Positions 1-7,650 of a stretch of 10,971 bases of DNA are shown piece after piece. Every line of letters starts with the position of its first letter. Positions within the stretch are counted from its first letter, which is position 1. The translations under genes and the position numbers were made by a program. Under the pieces are notes generated by a model, which had not been told where the DNA came from, ran no database searches, and saw only the letters and a list, made by a program, of their open reading frames with translations. The DNA is from Gracilibacteraceae bacterium (GTDB taxonomy: Bacteria; Bacillota; Desulfitobacteriia; Desulfitobacteriales; Syntrophobotulaceae), in NCBI GenBank assembly GCA_031255985.1, contig JAIRRL010000075.1, positions 1 to 10,971 on the forward strand. The letters run 5' to 3'.

Positions 1-645
1 GCCCTGACCGCCCGCTGGCTGCGGCGCTGCCTGCAGGCGGGGACGGGAGAGGGGCAGACGCTGTTCGGCATAGTGCAGGGCGGCGTGTTTGCGGACTTGC
101 GCCGCGACTGCGCGCGGGATTTGACCGGTCTTGATTTGGCGGGCTATGGGATCGGCGGTCTCAGCGTGGGAGAACCGAAAGCGCTGATGTATGAAATGTT
201 GGAGGCCGTCGTCCCCGAATTGCCGGAGGATAAGCCGCGTTATCTCATGGGGGTGGGATCACCGGATGCGCTTATTCAGGGGGTTTTGCGCGGCGTAGAC
301 ATGTTCGACTGCGTCCTGCCGACCCGGATCGCCCGCAATGGGGCGGCGATGACGCGGACGGGACGCCTGACGATAAAGAACGCGCGTTATGCGGAAGATT
401 TTTTGCCGTTGGATGAATCTTGCGCCTGCGAAACTTGCCGGAATTATTCCCGGTCTTATCTGCGCCATCTGTTCAAGACAAAGGAAATGCTGGGCGCGAG
501 ACTGCTGAGTTTGCACAATCTGTATTTTCTGGAGACGCTTATGCGGGAAATGCGCGAAGCCATAAGCGCCGGCTGTTTGACGGAGTACGGCCGCCGGTTC
601 CTTGCCGCTTACGGGTACTCGGACAACGCGGAGATGAGTTTTTAG
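1..645 (+). CDS. tgt: tRNA-guanine transglycosylase, C-terminal part (5' end outside window)
   Basis: Bacterial tRNA-guanine transglycosylase swaps guanine-34 of GUN-anticodon tRNAs for the queuine precursor preQ1, in the cytosol. The frame is open from base 1 and the last 214 residues are present; the family is about 370 residues, so roughly the first 40 percent is missing. Visible hallmarks are LFGIVQGG (bases 61-84), GGLSVGEP, RYLMGVGSP, and the nucleophile loop GVDMFDCVLPTR with the catalytic Asp at 307-309. The zinc site is complete: the CxCxxC cysteines at 421, 427 and 436, and the His of SLHNL at 514. The general-acid Asp in the N-terminal half lies outside the window. The gene is followed after 29 bases by yajC, the order known from many bacteria (queA-tgt-yajC-secD-secF). 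The family call is certain from the motifs; only the start is unknown. Confidence 0.97.
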   Translation, partial: ALTARWLRRCLQAGTGEGQTLFGIVQGGVFADLRRDCARDLTGLDLAGYGIGGLSVGEPKALMYEMLEAVVPELPEDKPRYLMGVGSPDALIQGVLRGVDMFDCVLPTRIARNGAAMTRTGRLTIKNARYAEDFLPLDESCACETCRNYSRSYLRHLFKTKEMLGARLLSLHNLYFLETLMREMREAISAGCLTEYGRRFLAAYGYSDNAEMSF

Positions 646-660
646 CATCAAAAAATAAAG

Positions 661-668
661 AGGAGGAA
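661..668 (+). promoter_or_regulatory. Ribosome binding site of yajC
   Basis: AGGAGGAA lies 6 bases before the ATG at 675. It decides the yajC start: the same frame stays open back to 420, inside tgt, but that upstream part has no family resemblance and no ribosome binding site. Confidence 0.85.
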
Positions 669-674
669 TTTTTC

Positions 675-1058
675 ATGGAAACAGTCAACACCGTCGCCGT
701 CGCGGCTGACGGCGCGGCGGCGCCGCCTGGGTTTGGGGGCGGAAGCATACTCCTGATTGTATTGTTTATCGCCGTGTTTTATTTCATCGCTATCCGGCCG
801 CAAAACAAGCAAATGAATGAAAAGCGCGCCATGATAAGCAATATCCGGGCGGAGGACGCCGTGGTCACGATCGGCGGAATTCACGGCGTCGTGGTTAAAG
901 CGGACGAGGATGAGGACACGCTTTTTCTGCGCGTGGCGCCGGGAGTGGAAATCGAGTTTCTGAAAGCGGCCGTGCAAAATATTACTAACCGCGATTGGCG
1001 CGAGGAATTTCCTCAGTTTCAGAAGAAAGGGCTTTTCGCGCCCAGGGAGAACAAGTGA
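675..1058 (+). CDS. yajC: Preprotein translocase subunit YajC
   Basis: YajC is a small single-span inner-membrane protein that associates with SecDF and the SecYEG translocon. The product is 127 residues, slightly above the usual 85-120. After a short Ala/Gly-rich N-terminus comes one hydrophobic helix (about residues 24-40), then the typical RPQNKQ motif (41-46), and the conserved DAVVTIGGIHGVV strand segment (61-73). The tail (about 105-127) is charged and poorly conserved. The ATG at 675 is chosen because of the strong AGGAGGAA before it and because the hydrophobic helix then sits where the family has it. It stands between tgt and secDF, its usual place. The stop is 21 bases before secDF, so co-transcription is likely. 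Confidence 0.95.
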   Translation: METVNTVAVAADGAAAPPGFGGGSILLIVLFIAVFYFIAIRPQNKQMNEKRAMISNIRAEDAVVTIGGIHGVVVKADEDEDTLFLRVAPGVEIEFLKAAVQNITNRDWREEFPQFQKKGLFAPRENK

Positions 1059-1079
1059 GACGGAAGGAGCATCACCAGA

Positions 1080-3320
1080 ATGAATCGTAGGAACGGAGTG
1101 AAACTCTTTATCGCGGTAGCCCTGACGGCGGTTATTGTTTATTTTTCCATCGCGCCGCTCACGGACGCGGAAAAAGGCATCCCTCTGGGTTTGGATTTGC
1201 GCGGCGGCGTACATTTGGCTTTGCAGGCAGTTCCCAATGAAGGGAGCGCCGTTACTGACGAAAATCTGAATGATTCGCGCGCGGTAATTGAGCGCCGCGT
1301 CAATGAGCTGGGCGTTTCGGAACCGCATTTGGAAATAGATTACAATAAATCCCGCCTGATCGTGGAAATCGCCGGGGTTGACGATCCGGACGACGCGGTG
1401 GAGGTTTTGCGCACGACGGCCAAGCTGACCTTTCGCAACAGCGACGGGGAAATACTCATGGACGGCACTCATCTCACGCGGGCGGACGGGCGCGACGACC
1501 AGGACTACGCCGGCAGAGCGGTTATTGAGTTCACGCTTGACAGTGAAGGGACGGAGATTTTTGCCAATATAACGCGCTCCATGGTCGGACAGCAATTGGG
1601 CGTTTATCTGGATGAAGATCTGCTGACTAATCCCACCGTGCAGGAGGCGATTACAGGCGGTTCGGGCCGCATTACCGGGTACGCTTCTCTGGAAGACGCG
1701 ATGGAACACGCTATTCTGCTCAGATCCGGCGCTTTGCCCGTCAGCTTTGATATTGTGGAAAGAAGGCAGGTAGGGGCGCTGCTGGGCAGCGATTCCTTGG
1801 TGCGCAGTCTCCAGGCTTGCGCGGTGGCGGTCGGACTAATTTTCCTGTTTGTTATCATTATTTACCGTCTGCCGGGTCTGGTGGCGTCTTTTTCCATCAT
1901 CGTTTTTTCCCTTATCGTCCTCTGGCTGCTGAAATTGATAGGCGCCGTTCTGACCTTGCCCGGAATCGCCGGTTTCGTGCTGTCGATCGGTATGGCCGTT
2001 GATCTGAACATCATTATTTATGAACGCCTGAAAGAAGAACTGCGCATGGGCAAATCGCCGCGCTCCGCGGTGGACGCCGCGTTCAGCCGGGCGTTTATCA
2101 CGGTGTTCGACTCGAATATAACGACTTTGTTTGCGGCCGGCACTCTTTTTGTTCTCGGCACCTCGATGATCAAAGGCTTCGCGCTGATCCTCGGCATCGG
2201 TATCCTGACCAGTTTATTCACAGCCGTGACTTTTTCCCGTATGGTCATGCGCTGGTGCGTTGGGGTCAACCCCCGCATTGAAAAAAAATGGTTCGGCGTC
2301 AGGCCCCGTCCGTCTCTGACGGCCGCGCCGGCGGAGACGGCCACGGCCCCGAAAGCCGGCGCCCGGCGCAAAGGCAAAAACGAATCGCCCGCCGTCGCCA
2401 GCGAAGGCGAAACATACGAAGATGTCAAAGCCGCGCGAAAATACTATTTCAACATTGTTTCCCGGCGTAAAACCTGGTATATCGTCGCGGCGCTCCTGAC
2501 GGTGATTTCAATAGGTTCCCTCGCTGTACGCGGTCTGAACCTGGGCATTGATTTTACCGGCGGCACGATGCTGGACGTCACCTTTAACACCCCCGTCTCG
2601 CAGGAAAATATTTCCTCGGTATTGGCTGACCAGGGATTTGCGGGAACGGTGCAGCTCTCGGAAGGCGATACCGCGGCGCTCATCCGTCTGCCGGAACTGA
2701 CGGACGATATGAGGGAGGGCTTTCTGACGGCGCTGGCCGGCATCGGCGAGTTCGCCCGGGAGAACGTTCAGGAGGACACGGTGGGGCCTTCCATCGGCGA
2801 GGAACTGCGGGGTTCGGCCATTCGCGCCCTCGTTGTCGCGACAATACTCATGCTGGCTTACATCGCTTTGCGTTTTCGCCTTAACTACGCCATCGCCGGT
2901 ATTTTGACTTTGCTGCAGGATGTTTTGATCGTGGCGGGAGTTTTCTCCCTGTTCCAGTGGCAGGTTGATTCCACCTTTATCGCGGCGGTGCTGACTGTTT
3001 TCGGTTACGATATTAACGACACGGTGGTTATTTACGACCGCATCAGGGAAAATGAGAAAAAACTTAAACGGCGCGACAGCTTTGAGGATATGGTTGACAA
3101 GTCGATCTGGCAGAGTATGGGCCGTTCCGTCAACACGACCTTGGCTATGATGATCGCTCTGTTCTCCATTTTGCTTCTGGGCGGCGAATCCACCCGCCTT
3201 TTCGCTACGGCGCTGATCGCCGGCGTCGCCTATGGCGCTTATTCCACCATTTTTCTTTCCAGCCAGCTTGTGTTGGAACTAAAAAAATTATTCGGCGAAA
3301 AACGCCCCGGAACCGCTTGA
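1080..3320 (+). CDS. secDF: Fused protein translocase subunit SecD-SecF
   Basis: SecDF is a proton-driven RND-type membrane protein that helps pull secreted proteins out of the SecYEG channel. Here SecD and SecF are one 746-residue chain. SecD half: first membrane helix at about 8-26, the GLDLRGG motif at 37-43, an extracytoplasmic P1 region to about 240, then five hydrophobic helices (about 245-390) including the proton-path motif GMAVDLNIIIYERLKEELR (304-322). A hydrophilic Ala/Pro/Lys-rich linker (about 400-452) follows. SecF half: helix at about 467-484, LGIDFTGGT (488-496), a small P4 domain, then helices from about 580 with FGYDINDTVVIYDRIREN (641-658). AAGGAG at 1064-1069 precedes the ATG by 10 bases. 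Separate secD and secF genes are common; fusions are known from Bacillus and other lineages. Both halves look intact. SecD motif position 309 is Leu where Ala or Ser is more usual. Confidence 0.96.
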   Translation: MNRRNGVKLFIAVALTAVIVYFSIAPLTDAEKGIPLGLDLRGGVHLALQAVPNEGSAVTDENLNDSRAVIERRVNELGVSEPHLEIDYNKSRLIVEIAGVDDPDDAVEVLRTTAKLTFRNSDGEILMDGTHLTRADGRDDQDYAGRAVIEFTLDSEGTEIFANITRSMVGQQLGVYLDEDLLTNPTVQEAITGGSGRITGYASLEDAMEHAILLRSGALPVSFDIVERRQVGALLGSDSLVRSLQACAVAVGLIFLFVIIIYRLPGLVASFSIIVFSLIVLWLLKLIGAVLTLPGIAGFVLSIGMAVDLNIIIYERLKEELRMGKSPRSAVDAAFSRAFITVFDSNITTLFAAGTLFVLGTSMIKGFALILGIGILTSLFTAVTFSRMVMRWCVGVNPRIEKKWFGVRPRPSLTAAPAETATAPKAGARRKGKNESPAVASEGETYEDVKAARKYYFNIVSRRKTWYIVAALLTVISIGSLAVRGLNLGIDFTGGTMLDVTFNTPVSQENISSVLADQGFAGTVQLSEGDTAALIRLPELTDDMREGFLTALAGIGEFARENVQEDTVGPSIGEELRGSAIRALVVATILMLAYIALRFRLNYAIAGILTLLQDVLIVAGVFSLFQWQVDSTFIAAVLTVFGYDINDTVVIYDRIRENEKKLKRRDSFEDMVDKSIWQSMGRSVNTTLAMMIALFSILLLGGESTRLFATALIAGVAYGAYSTIFLSSQLVLELKKLFGEKRPGTA

Positions 3321-3321
3321 G

Positions 3322-5043
3322 ATGGAGCGGCAGGAAGGAAAAAGACCGCTGAACGGGGCGGAAATAGTCATAGAGTGTCTGAAAAAAGAAAAGGTCGAAT
3401 TCGTCTTCGGCTATCCGGGCGGCGCGGTGCTGCCTCTATATGACGCGCTGTATCTGGACGGGTTTCCCCATATATTGCCAAAACACGAGCAGACGGCGGC
3501 GCACGCCGCTGACGGGTACGCGCGGGCCACGGGCCGGACGGGGGTTTGTCTGGCTACCTCCGGTCCCGGCGCCACCAATCTGATAACCGGGATAGCTACG
3601 GCTTATATGGATTCGGTTCCCATGGTGATCATCACCGGGCAGGTCATAGTGCCGCTTATCGGGCGCGATTCGTTTCAGGAGGCGGATACCAGCGGCATAA
3701 CTACGCCTATCACCAAGCACAATTATCTGGTCAAGGACGTCGCTCATCTGGCCCGCACCCTGAAAGAAGCTTTTTTTATCGCGGGCAGCGGCCGGCCCGG
3801 CCCCGTGCTGGTGGACATAGCCAGGGACGTGTTTGTGGCGGTCACGGAGTTTGAGTATCCGGAAACCGTATGTCTCAAGGGCTATACCCCTCTGACCGTC
3901 GGGAGCGAAGACTCGGTCGCCGCTTTGAGCGCGGCGCTGCAGGCCGCGGCCAAGCCGCTTTTTTTCATCGGCGGCGGAGTTAATTTATCCGACACCTCGC
4001 CCCTTATGCGGGAAATACTCGATTATACGGGCGCTCCCGCCGTGACCAGCCTGATGGGTTACGGTTGCGTCGCCAACGATGATCCGCATTTTTTCGGCAT
4101 GATCGGGATGCACGGCACTTATGCGGGCAATCTCTCGACCAAAGCCGCTGATTTGCTGATTGGCTGCGGCGTGCGTTTTGACGATCGCGTGACCGGCTTA
4201 TTGGAAGATTTTGCCACAAAAGCGAAGATAGCCCATATGGATATAGATCCGGCCGAAATCAACAAGAACGTCGTGGCCGATCTTAAAGTAGTGGGCGATC
4301 TGCGCTGGTCGCTGCAATCCTTGCTCCGGCGCCTAAAAGAAATCCCGCGGGAAAAATGGCGGGAACGCTTCGACCCTTGGCGGAACCAGATGGAAGGCTG
4401 GCGGCAGGAGCAGCCGCTGGGTTTCACCCAGCGGAACAATTATGTCATGCCGCAGGCGGTAATAGGGGAATTAAGCCGTCTGGCCGACCGGGACGCGGTT
4501 TTGGTCACTGACGTCGGCCAGCATCAAATGTGGGCGGCGCAGTTTTTTTCTTTTAAAAATCCGCGCACATTCGTCACCTCCGGTGGACTGGGCACGATGG
4601 GTTTTGGTCTGCCGGCCGCCATCGGCGTCCAAATCGGCTGTCCGGGCCGTCAGGTCGTCTGTGTTTCCGGCGACGGCGGTTTTATGATGAACTGTCAGGA
4701 ACTGAGCACTTTGGCTGATTTGTCCTTGCCGGTAAAGCTTTTTATCTTAAACAACCGCTATCTCGGTATGGTGGCTCAATGGCAGCGCAATTTCTTTGGC
4801 GGGCGCTACGCCTGCTCATATATCCCGACCAAAACGGATTTTGTCCGTCTGGCCGAGTCGATGGGGGTGCGCGGGCTGCGTGTTTCCTCTCCCGCTCTTT
4901 TGCCGGAAACCTTGCGGGAGGCGCTGGACTGCGACGGCCCGGTACTGACGGAGATCATCATCCCGGAGGACGAGGACGTTCTGCCGATGGTGCCGGCGGG
5001 CGCCCGGCTTGATCAAATGATATTGGGGGGACTGAGCCGATGA
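3322..5043 (+). CDS. ilvB: Acetolactate synthase large (catalytic) subunit
   Basis: This is the thiamine-diphosphate and FAD enzyme that condenses two pyruvates to acetolactate, or pyruvate with 2-oxobutyrate, starting valine, leucine and isoleucine synthesis. It has 573 residues, normal for the family. N-terminal ThDP (PYR) domain: GAEIVIECLK, VFGYPGGAVLP, and the catalytic Glu56 in KHEQTAAHAADGYARA, then SGPGATN (80-86). The AHAS-specific FQEAD is at 118-122. The central FAD-binding domain spans about 190-340. The C-terminal PP domain has the ThDP/Mg motif beginning GDGGFMMN at 450 and ending in NN (477-478), followed by LGMVAQWQ (481-488), typical of AHAS rather than other ThDP oxidases. 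The ATG lies one base after the secDF stop, with only a weak GGAA upstream, so translation is probably coupled to secDF. Its stop overlaps the ilvN start (ATGA). No T-box or leader peptide fits upstream because there is no intergenic space. Confidence 0.97.
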   Translation: MERQEGKRPLNGAEIVIECLKKEKVEFVFGYPGGAVLPLYDALYLDGFPHILPKHEQTAAHAADGYARATGRTGVCLATSGPGATNLITGIATAYMDSVPMVIITGQVIVPLIGRDSFQEADTSGITTPITKHNYLVKDVAHLARTLKEAFFIAGSGRPGPVLVDIARDVFVAVTEFEYPETVCLKGYTPLTVGSEDSVAALSAALQAAAKPLFFIGGGVNLSDTSPLMREILDYTGAPAVTSLMGYGCVANDDPHFFGMIGMHGTYAGNLSTKAADLLIGCGVRFDDRVTGLLEDFATKAKIAHMDIDPAEINKNVVADLKVVGDLRWSLQSLLRRLKEIPREKWRERFDPWRNQMEGWRQEQPLGFTQRNNYVMPQAVIGELSRLADRDAVLVTDVGQHQMWAAQFFSFKNPRTFVTSGGLGTMGFGLPAAIGVQIGCPGRQVVCVSGDGGFMMNCQELSTLADLSLPVKLFILNNRYLGMVAQWQRNFFGGRYACSYIPTKTDFVRLAESMGVRGLRVSSPALLPETLREALDCDGPVLTEIIIPEDEDVLPMVPAGARLDQMILGGLSR

Positions 5044-5537
5044 AATACACGCTGGCCGTTCTCGTGGAGGACAAACCGGGCGTTCTGACTCATGTGTCCG
5101 CCCTCATCAGCCGCCGGGCCTTTAATATCGTCAGCATCGCGGCCGGTTACACGGAGGAGCCTGATATAACGCGCATCACTCTGGTGGTGGATGTGGATGA
5201 TCAGTACGAACTGGATCAGGTCGTGCATCAATTGAGCAAACTGATCGACGTCATAAAAATCACCGTCCTGAACGACGGGGAAAGCGTACAGCGCGAACTG
5301 GCCATGATCAAGGCGGCGTCCCCGCCGGAACGGCGGGCGGAAATCATTAACCTCGTCAATATTTTTCGCGCCCATGTGGTGGACGTGAACAAGGACACGA
5401 TGATCATTGAGTTATCCGGCGAAGAAAGCAAGATAGACGCTCTGTGCGAATTATTGCGTGAATACGGGATCAAAGAGATCGTGCGCACGGGCAAAATCGC
5501 TGTCGGCCGCGGGGCGGGAACCGCGAAAGAATCATGA
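5040..5537 (+). CDS. ilvN: Acetolactate synthase small (regulatory) subunit
   Basis: This is the regulatory subunit that raises AHAS activity and confers feedback inhibition by valine. It has 165 residues, normal for the family. An N-terminal ACT domain (about 3-75) shows VLVEDKPGVL (7-16), SRRAFNI and GYTEEPDITRITLVV; the usual family version of the second and third motifs is closer to SRRGFNI and VGxTE. The C-terminal domain (about 82-160) contains AEIINLVNIFRAHVVDV, the conserved second half that binds the catalytic subunit. The start overlaps the ilvB stop by 4 bases (ATGA), with a G-rich ribosome binding site inside the end of ilvB, so the two subunits should be made in step. ilvC, often next in such operons, does not follow; aroF does, 12 bases on. 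Whether valine is the effector here cannot be read from sequence. Confidence 0.96.
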   Translation: MKYTLAVLVEDKPGVLTHVSALISRRAFNIVSIAAGYTEEPDITRITLVVDVDDQYELDQVVHQLSKLIDVIKITVLNDGESVQRELAMIKAASPPERRAEIINLVNIFRAHVVDVNKDTMIIELSGEESKIDALCELLREYGIKEIVRTGKIAVGRGAGTAKES

Positions 5538-5543
5538 GGTGAG
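5537..5543 (+). promoter_or_regulatory. Ribosome binding site supporting the TTG start of aroF
   Basis: AGGTGAG ends 6 bases before TTG at 5550 and overlaps the last base of the ilvN stop. No ATG or GTG lies near in frame, and the TTG gives the conserved family N-terminus, so the site fixes the start. Confidence 0.75.
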
Positions 5544-5549
5544 AAAAAC

Positions 5550-6563
5550 TTGATTGTTATTCTGAAACCGGAATCATCCGCGGCCGCCGTGGCGGAACTG
5601 ACTGAAGCGCTGGCAAAAGAAGGCGTGACCTTAAACCCGGTTTGCGGCGCGGAACTGACCGTATTGTGCCTGGTCGGCGACACTTCCCGCGTTGATCCGA
5701 ACCGGGTGGCGGCCAATCGCGCCGTCGAGCGCGTTCTGGCCGTGACGGAGCCGTTCAGAATGGCCGGTAGAAGCTTCCAGCCGGCGCCGACCGTAGTCGA
5801 GGTTTCAGGGCGGAGCATCGGCGCAAGCAAAATTGCGGTTATCGCCGGCCCTTGCTGCGTGGAAACGGAGGAACAAATCGTCCGCGTCGCTCTTGCCGTC
5901 AAGGCGGCCGGCGCTTCCTTCCTGCGCGGCGGCGCTTTCAAGCCGCGCGTTTCTCCCTACGCTTTTCAGGGCCTGCAGCGCGAGGGCTTGCGCTTGTTGG
6001 CGCTCGCGGGCCGAACCGCCGATCTGCCTGTGGTTTCGGAAATCATGTCTCCCCGTGATATTGAGCTTTTTGCGGACAGCGTCGAGATAATTCAGGTGGG
6101 CGCGCGCAATATGCAAAATTACGATCTTTTGAAAGAATTGAGTCGCCTGACCAAGCCGGTGCTACTGAAACGCGGTTCGGCCGCCACGATTGAGGAATGG
6201 CTCCTGGCGGCGGAATATTTGTTGGCCGGCGGCAACCGTCAGGTCATACTCTGCGAACGCGGCGTTCGCACCTTTGAAACCTACACGCGCAACACTCTTG
6301 ATCTGAGCGCCGTTCTGGCCGTAAAAAAGATGAGTCATCTGCCTGTCGTCGTCGATCCCAGTCACGCCGCCGGCAAGTGGTGGATGACGGCTCCTTTGGC
6401 GAAAGCGGCGGCGGCGGTGGGCGCGGACGGTCTGATGATAGAAGTGCATGATGATCCGGCCCGCGCTTTGTGCGACGGCCAGCAGTCGATCCAACCGGAC
6501 GGGTTTCGCGCTCTGATGGATGAGCTTCGCCCCATAGCTCAGGCTGTCGGAAGGGAGTTGTGA
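5550..6563 (+). CDS. aroF: 3-deoxy-7-phosphoheptulonate (DAHP) synthase, type I-beta
   Basis: DAHP synthase condenses phosphoenolpyruvate with erythrose 4-phosphate, the first step of the shikimate pathway. The product is 337 residues. An N-terminal ferredoxin-like, ACT-like domain (about 1-67, starting MIVILKPE) is the regulatory domain that in the Thermotoga maritima enzyme mediates tyrosine/phenylalanine inhibition. The (beta/alpha)8 barrel has AGPCCVE (99-105), LRGGAFKPR (125-133), QVGARNMQN (182-190), LLKRG (205-209), CERGVRTFE (235-243) and VVVDPSHAAG (266-275). The four metal ligands by my count are Cys102, His272, Glu298 and Asp309, the same numbers I recall for the Thermotoga enzyme. 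The start is TTG, supported by AGGTGAG and by the domain boundary. Cysteines stand next to two metal ligands (C103, C308) where serine is common. It opens the aromatic block and is 4 bases from aroB. Some genomes call this type aroG or aroA. Confidence 0.96.
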   Translation: MIVILKPESSAAAVAELTEALAKEGVTLNPVCGAELTVLCLVGDTSRVDPNRVAANRAVERVLAVTEPFRMAGRSFQPAPTVVEVSGRSIGASKIAVIAGPCCVETEEQIVRVALAVKAAGASFLRGGAFKPRVSPYAFQGLQREGLRLLALAGRTADLPVVSEIMSPRDIELFADSVEIIQVGARNMQNYDLLKELSRLTKPVLLKRGSAATIEEWLLAAEYLLAGGNRQVILCERGVRTFETYTRNTLDLSAVLAVKKMSHLPVVVDPSHAAGKWWMTAPLAKAAAAVGADGLMIEVHDDPARALCDGQQSIQPDGFRALMDELRPIAQAVGREL

Positions 6564-6567
6564 TTAT

Positions 6568-7650
6568 ATGGCGGTATTAACGACGCGGCTGGGCGGCCGC
6601 AGCTATCCGATCCATATTCGCCGCGGTCTTTTAGACGATATTGGCGGGGAAATCCGCCGGTTTTACCAAGGCGCGAAGATTTTCGTCGTTACGGATGAAA
6701 ATGTCAACGCTTATTACGGCGGCGCGGTGGAAAAATCCTTGCAGCAGGCCGGCTATATTACCAGCCGTCTCGTTTTGCCGGCCGGGGAGCGGACAAAATC
6801 TTTTGTCAATATGCCCATTCTCTATGAAGCCATGCTTAATTCCGGCCTGACGCGGCATGATCTGCTCCTGGCCCTCGGCGGCGGCGTAGTGGGCGATCTG
6901 GGCGGCTTCGCGGCCGCGACTTATATGAGAGGCGTCCCTTATGTGCAGGTTCCCACTTCGCTTTTGGCGCAGATAGACAGTTCGATTGGCGGGAAAGTCG
7001 CGGTAAATCTGCCGCGGGGCAAAAACCTTGTTGGAAATTTTTACCAACCGATGGCCGTATTTATTGACCCCTCAGTGCTGAGTACTTTGCCTGACCGTTT
7101 TTTTGCCGACGGTATGGCGGAGGTGATAAAAACGGCTTGCGTCCAGGATGCAAATCTGTGGCGGCTGATCCGGCGATTCGCCGGGCGCGCCGAAATGCGG
7201 GACGCCATGGAGGATATTATCACCCGCTGCTGCCAAATCAAGCAGGAGATCATCGGAGGGGACGAGCTTGACAACAACCGGCGGATAATACTTAATTTCG
7301 GCCATTCCATCGGTCACGCCCTGGAAACTGTTTATCAGTACGAGCGTTATACGCACGGGGAAGCGGTGGCAGTGGGCATGGCTTTGATCACAGCTCAGAG
7401 CGAGGCGCTGGAAATGACTGCGCCCGGCGCGACGGCCGCCTTACGGGAAGCGCTGCGCGCGAATAATCTTCCGGACGCGCTGCCGGAGGACGCGGACGGC
7501 GCCGCTCTGGTTTCCGCGATCAGCCGGGATAAAAAGAATGTCGGTTCCTTGCTCCGAACCGTGTTGCTGAAAGAAATTGGGCAAGGTTTTGTTTATGAAA
7601 CGACCTTGCCTTTTTTTCATTTTCTCTTGCCTAAGAGGAACAGGGCATGA
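6568..7650 (+). CDS. aroB: 3-dehydroquinate synthase
   Basis: This NAD- and metal-dependent enzyme cyclises DAHP to 3-dehydroquinate, the second shikimate step, directly after the upstream gene's reaction. It has 360 residues. The N-terminal nucleotide-binding half shows VVTDENV (40-46), LPAGERTKS (70-78) and LALGGGVVGDLGGFAAATYMRG starting at 101. VPTSLLAQIDSSIGGKVAVN (128-147) is the family signature. Metal ligands are expected at Glu185 (MAEVIK), His246 (NFGHSIGHALE) and His263 (HGEAVAVGM). DKKNVG (321-326) precedes the usual C-terminal strand LLKEIG. AAGGGAG (6551-6557) precedes the ATG by 10 bases. The last 20 or so residues (about 340-360, ending in a Phe/Leu stretch and KRNRA) are not recognisable as family sequence. 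They are encoded across a terminator-like hairpin and its T tract, so the original stop may once have lain earlier. The stop overlaps the aroA start (ATGA). Confidence 0.96.
   Translation: MAVLTTRLGGRSYPIHIRRGLLDDIGGEIRRFYQGAKIFVVTDENVNAYYGGAVEKSLQQAGYITSRLVLPAGERTKSFVNMPILYEAMLNSGLTRHDLLLALGGGVVGDLGGFAAATYMRGVPYVQVPTSLLAQIDSSIGGKVAVNLPRGKNLVGNFYQPMAVFIDPSVLSTLPDRFFADGMAEVIKTACVQDANLWRLIRRFAGRAEMRDAMEDIITRCCQIKQEIIGGDELDNNRRIILNFGHSIGHALETVYQYERYTHGEAVAVGMALITAQSEALEMTAPGATAALREALRANNLPDALPEDADGAALVSAISRDKKNVGSLLRTVLLKEIGQGFVYETTLPFFHFLLPKRNRA
7580..7617 (+). terminator. Rho-independent terminator-like hairpin inside the 3' end of aroB
   Basis: GGCAAGGT (7580-7587) pairs perfectly with ACCTTGCC (7603-7610), and seven T residues follow at once (7611-7617). 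Inside the loop, GTTT (7591-7594) can pair with AAAC (7598-7601) around ATG, extending the hairpin past a small internal bulge. The shape is that of a classical intrinsic terminator, but it lies in translated sequence (aroB residues about 338-350), 30 bases before the aroA ATG. Ribosomes finishing aroB would cover it, so it may act only when translation lags. Confidence 0.7.

Noticed and set aside
577..606. TTGACG near the end of tgt as a possible -35 box for yajC
   Set aside because: No TATAAT-like hexamer lies at a suitable distance; the sequence about 17 bases on is G+C-rich coding DNA.
420..674. Upstream extension of the yajC frame back to 420
   Set aside because: It overlaps conserved tgt coding sequence in another frame and has no YajC-like residues; the ATG at 675 with AGGAGGAA is clearly better.
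648..1709. Long open frame on the minus strand (353 codons) opposite yajC and secDF
   Set aside because: It is antisense to two clear conserved genes, has no recognisable domains or ribosome binding site, and its Arg/His-rich composition is that of a shadow frame in G+C-rich DNA.
3946..3965. Terminator-like GCGGC-CAA-GCCGC followed by seven T residues within ilvB
   Set aside because: The stem is only 5 bp and lies in the middle of ilvB in conserved-length coding sequence (Ala-Ala-Ala-Lys-Pro-Leu-Phe-Phe); likely a by-product of codons and under constant ribosome cover.
6252..6270. Perfect 19-base palindrome (9-bp arms, one central base) in aroF, resembling a LexA-type GAAC...GTTC operator
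   Set aside because: The spacer between GAAC and GTTC is 5, not 4, and the bases encode the conserved CERGVR active-site motif, which explains the sequence without an operator.
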